Origin: Rubrobacter marinus
GTDB lineage: Bacteria > Actinomycetota > Rubrobacteria > Rubrobacterales > Rubrobacteraceae
Assembly: GCF_011492965.1 (NCBI RefSeq)
Contig: NZ_CP045121.1
Span: 3,534,001 to 3,598,000 of the forward strand
Length of the DNA: 64,000 bases
Reading direction: 5' to 3'
Of this stretch, positions 61,346-64,000 are shown piece by piece. Made by a program: the position numbers and the translations under genes. Within the stretch, counting starts at the first letter, position 1. Every line of letters starts with the position of its first letter. Under the pieces are notes generated by a model. It saw only the letters and a program-made list of their open reading frames with translations, did no database searches and was not told where the DNA came from.

Positions 61346-63523
61346 ATGGCCGCAAGGATAGAAATGGCGCCGACGTTTATCCCCAGAGACAGTCCGGTCG
61401 AGGTGGGCGACTTGCGAACCGAGAGACGAGGCCCTGGATCGCTGGCGGAGGACTGCCTGAGGCGGGCCGCGCTGAACCCGCGGGAGCGTTCGGCGGCCCT
61501 GCGAGGCGCCCTGGCTCAGGTAATCACCGCCGCTCCTGTCGCGGGCACGGCCTTGATCCGTCCACGAGCAGAAGACTACGGCTCCTGGTCCGTAGAGTAT
61601 GTGGGGCCTTCTGCAACGGAGATGCTTCGCTGGATCGCCGCCCGTCTAGATGACTCATTCGAGATCATGGTTCATGCTCTCGGACAGAGGCCGCCGTGCC
61701 TGCAAAGACGATCGCACCTGTACGATGCGTGGCCTCTGTTGTTCCCTCTTCGTCCCAAAGCGCCGATTCCGGGGGCGCTCTGGATCGTCTGGTCGGAACC
61801 ACGGCAACAAGCACCTTCGCTCATCAAAGGGGTCGATGACTACAAGAAGGGTTTGGAGATGCTGCTCGAGGTGGAGTACAAAGAGCACCTCTATTTCCAC
61901 CGCGCGGACGATCCTCTCGGACCGGAACTTCGAGAAGCCATCACCGACGGGGACGGCCAGGCGCTACCGACGTTGCTGAACACCGCCAGGATGGCGTCGG
62001 ATTCCGATCTCACCTTCTGGGGTGACGCCGCCAACGGCGCCATCGAGATAGAGTGGCACATCGGAGCCACGGGGACCGGCTTCAACCTCGAGCTTCCCGT
62101 AGGCGAAGGGGTTGGAGGCCGGGCATTCGCCCGCCGAGAGGCAATTCACGTAGATGATTACCTTAACAGCAAGTACCGACACCCGGACGTACGGGACGAC
62201 GTCGACAAGCAAGGCGCCCGAACGGTGCTCTCCGTTCCCCTGAGCGGTCGGGTCCCCGGTTCGGGCGCGGTCCTCTACGGGGCCAGGAGAAGGGTATCGC
62301 GTTTTACCGCGGCGCAGCGCGTTTTGCTGCTCCGGCTGGCGCGCAGCGTCGAGCCCTTGATCGGCGAGAGACCGGTGTCCCGGTACTTCTTCCCCTCCGA
62401 CGACGCGTACCTCGCCAAGAAGAGGTCCGAGCTGCGCCGCATCCTTACGCGCTCCAGCAAGGTGCAGGACCTCGAATCGTGGGTTGAGAAGTTCGCTAGA
62501 GGACCGGCCATCGTCACGAACGCCGAGGGGCGTCCCTACGCGCCGAGCAGAACCGATAGGTTCGAGGAACTCCGATGCTCGCCGGCGAGCATCGGAGTTC
62601 CTCGAACCGTCGCGTTGGCACCCCATGGGGAGGTAGAACGCGGTCACCTTCACGTATGGTCCACGGTGTCCCTGCCGCCGGCGGGATGGCCGGATTTTCT
62701 CGACGACGTAGCCGCGGCATGCAACGTCGTCCTGGACCGCGCGGAGCAGACGAACGACCGGTTGAGCAGCTTGCGCACCAACTGGCTCGAAGAAGTCATG
62801 CGGTCGCCCACTGCGGAGACGTGTCGCGAAGGGCGCCGTCTGGGCTTACCCGTCGACGGCGGCGGAGTGTGGGCGTTGGCCTGGGCCGGCGGAGAAGAAG
62901 CGGCCGGAAACGCGAACCGCGCTTGGGCGAAGCTGGTAGCCCAGGAGATCGCCTTGGACAAACTTGGGAGCCCTCTCATCTTAACGAACGGTGCGGTCGG
63001 GGTTTTCCTGCTCGACAAACCCGCGCGCGGCGAACCCTCGGCGGTAAGGGACGCGCTACTGGAGGCGCTCGAGCCCGCCGCCCTCTGGCTGGTGCACGGC
63101 GCCGTCTACGACTCCTTCGAGGGGTTGCAAGGCAGCCTCCTTCAGGCCGTCACGACCGCCAAGGGGCTCCGGCAAGACAACGACGGGCGATACGTCTCGG
63201 ACGTTGGCGGTGTGGGGTTGCGTAGCTTGCTGGCGAAGCCGGAACTCTCCGAACACCTGGAATCGTTCACGGATGGCCTGCTCGCACCGCTCTTGGCGTA
63301 CGACTCGGAGACGGGCTCGCGGCTGACCGAGACCCTGGCCCTGGTGCTTACCGTGGGATCGCACGAGGAGGTAGCCAGGCGCCTCAACGTGCACCCCAAG
63401 ACGATCGGGTACAGGACGCGCCGCGCCGAAGAGATCTTGGAGAAGGATCTGGGCTCGCCGACCGACAAGATTGCCCTCGGCATGGCCGCTTTCGTGTGGG
63501 CCAACAGTCAACGGAGCCGTTAG
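61346..63523 (+). CDS. PucR/CdaR-type transcriptional activator with GAF-like sensor
   Basis: 725 residues. The central part carries GAF-like sequence (WHIGATGTGFNLELPVGEGVGGRAFARREAIHVDDYLNSKYRHPDVRDDV, in segments near 230-280). The C-terminus has the PucR HTH (TLALVLTVGSHEEVARRLNVHPKTIGYRTRRAEEIL in segments near 670-710). Related proteins activate purine or aromatic catabolic operons in actinobacteria. It is divergent from the P450 operon and is the obvious regulator. ATG at 61364 is an alternative start. A 50-bp perfect palindrome lies inside the coding sequence. Confidence 0.88.
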   Translation: MAARIEMAPTFIPRDSPVEVGDLRTERRGPGSLAEDCLRRAALNPRERSAALRGALAQVITAAPVAGTALIRPRAEDYGSWSVEYVGPSATEMLRWIAARLDDSFEIMVHALGQRPPCLQRRSHLYDAWPLLFPLRPKAPIPGALWIVWSEPRQQAPSLIKGVDDYKKGLEMLLEVEYKEHLYFHRADDPLGPELREAITDGDGQALPTLLNTARMASDSDLTFWGDAANGAIEIEWHIGATGTGFNLELPVGEGVGGRAFARREAIHVDDYLNSKYRHPDVRDDVDKQGARTVLSVPLSGRVPGSGAVLYGARRRVSRFTAAQRVLLLRLARSVEPLIGERPVSRYFFPSDDAYLAKKRSELRRILTRSSKVQDLESWVEKFARGPAIVTNAEGRPYAPSRTDRFEELRCSPASIGVPRTVALAPHGEVERGHLHVWSTVSLPPAGWPDFLDDVAAACNVVLDRAEQTNDRLSSLRTNWLEEVMRSPTAETCREGRRLGLPVDGGGVWALAWAGGEEAAGNANRAWAKLVAQEIALDKLGSPLILTNGAVGVFLLDKPARGEPSAVRDALLEALEPAALWLVHGAVYDSFEGLQGSLLQAVTTAKGLRQDNDGRYVSDVGGVGLRSLLAKPELSEHLESFTDGLLAPLLAYDSETGSRLTETLALVLTVGSHEEVARRLNVHPKTIGYRTRRAEEILEKDLGSPTDKIALGMAAFVWANSQRSR
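62559..62608. repeat. 50-bp perfect palindrome inside the PucR-type gene
   Basis: Positions 62559-62583 and 62584-62608 are exact reverse complements with no spacer (centre GCC/GGC). The reading frame stays open through it, encoding FEELRCSPASIGVPR. Because of the symmetry, the opposite strand encodes the same peptide. Confidence 0.95.
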
Positions 63524-63599
63524 AGAGGTCGGTTTGTCGCCGGTTCGCGAAGGTCGGGAGGGAGCGTGCTCGGTCACTTATGCTTCTCCTCTCGACACA

Positions 63600-63824
63600 G
63601 TGTCCCGAATTTACGCCTACCGCGCTCGCGTTCTTGCCCACCAAGCCCAACGCATCCCGACGCTTTTCCGAGCCGCGACAGGAGAGGACCTTGCTGGTCC
63701 CTCGGCAATTGGGGCAGGGGGCGGTCCTCACCTCCATCGGTCCGCCGCTACGGACGACGCCGTCGAAGCAGCGTCCGCACTCCCTCTCCACCAACCTGGT
63801 CGAGCCGTGGTGGAAGACCCCCAC
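63600..63824 (-). other. Possible small zinc-ribbon protein remnant
   Basis: From a GTG near 63824 the minus strand reads VFHHGSTRLVERECGRCFDGVV, then TAPCPNCRGTSKVLSC. The CxxC pairs about 18 residues apart would form a zinc ribbon. The frame runs on into the 3' end of the PucR-type gene, so either it is frameshifted or a fragment. Function not recognised. Confidence 0.3.
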
Positions 63825-63839
63825 TCGTTGGCCCTCGCT

Positions 63840-64000
63840 GGCCGCTTCTTCAAGACTTGGCGGCAGATCGAGAGGCAATCTCGCGCGCCGTCGAGTACTG
63901 GAACGCCCACCGTCACCCGTACGTCTGGGGACGGCGCAGGCGGCATCGGGCGGCTCGACGATTCGAAGTCACGGCCATGCCGACCGTACCGGCGGTGGGT
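63840..64000 (+). mobile_element. C-terminal remnant of a transposase (IS630-like), running off the window
   Basis: RFFKTWRQIE (63843-63872) and, one frame over from 63875, AISRAVEYWNAHRHPYVWGRRRRHRAARR are the kind of sequence found at the C-terminus of actinobacterial IS630-type transposases (IxxAVxYWNxxRHPYVWGRRRRHR). The frameshift near 63873 and the lack of upstream catalytic sequence show that it is a fragment. Open at 64000. Confidence 0.5.

Noticed and set aside
1..64000. CRISPR array, rRNA, complete tRNA or complete insertion sequence
   Set aside because: No regularly spaced repeats, no rRNA sequence and no full tRNA cloverleaf seen by eye; only the tRNA-Ile 3' fragment and a transposase tail are present.

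Overview
This window looks like chromosomal DNA from a high-GC actinobacterium. A Rubrobacter-like lineage is my best guess, inferred from roughly 70% GC, the style of the proteins, frequent GTG/TTG starts behind strong Shine-Dalgarno sequences, and tightly overlapping operons. Most of it is catabolic: small transcription units, each next to its own regulator.

Layout. (1) 1-13.6 kb: a partial FAD oxidoreductase, then a minus-strand operon of overlapping genes resembling the CoA-dependent aerobic 2-aminobenzoate (anthranilate) pathway: monooxygenase/reductase, short-chain dehydrogenase, MarR regulator, enoyl-CoA hydratase, acyl-CoA dehydrogenase, aryl-CoA ligase and a Rid protein. Upstream are a cyclase (kynurenine-formamidase superfamily), a ThDP enzyme and a divergent aromatic-acid transporter that shares an intergenic motif with the operon. 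(2) 13.8-24.2 kb: a seven-gene hydantoin/N-carbamoyl amino acid operon (NCS1 permease, racemase, LLM flavoprotein, HyuA, HyuB, carbamoylase, amidase) divergent from a FadR-type GntR regulator, with a textbook operator between them. (3) 24.4-43.7 kb: a two-armed carbohydrate or polyol locus. A DeoR repressor gene is followed by a rightward arm (GlpK, glycerol-1-phosphate dehydrogenase, ThDP enzyme, LsrK-like kinase, GlpD, SDR, class II aldolase). A leftward arm (FGGY kinase, LsrF-like aldolase, 2-hydroxyacid dehydrogenase, second FGGY kinase, Zn-alcohol dehydrogenase) converges on it at 37.0 kb. The two arms start from near-identical promoters 17 kb apart, so they probably form one regulon. (4) 43.9-55.8 kb: TetR regulator, sugar ABC transporter without its ATPase, choline-kinase-like phosphotransferase, two methyltransferases, a broken sugar-phosphate isomerase, a broken TRIC-type membrane protein and a cysteine synthase. 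(5) 55.8-64 kb: a genomic-island edge, with the 3' 40 nt of a tRNA-Ile(GAU), an excisionase-like protein and a truncated membrane protein. Beyond it lie a P450/cyclase/FAH catabolic operon divergent from a PucR-type activator, and a transposase remnant at the right end.

Many otherwise convincing genes are broken by losses of one or two bases inside short G or C runs (about 20 sites). This looks like uncorrected homopolymer error in the assembly at least as much as biological decay, so frameshifted genes are flagged but described as the intact enzyme they resemble.
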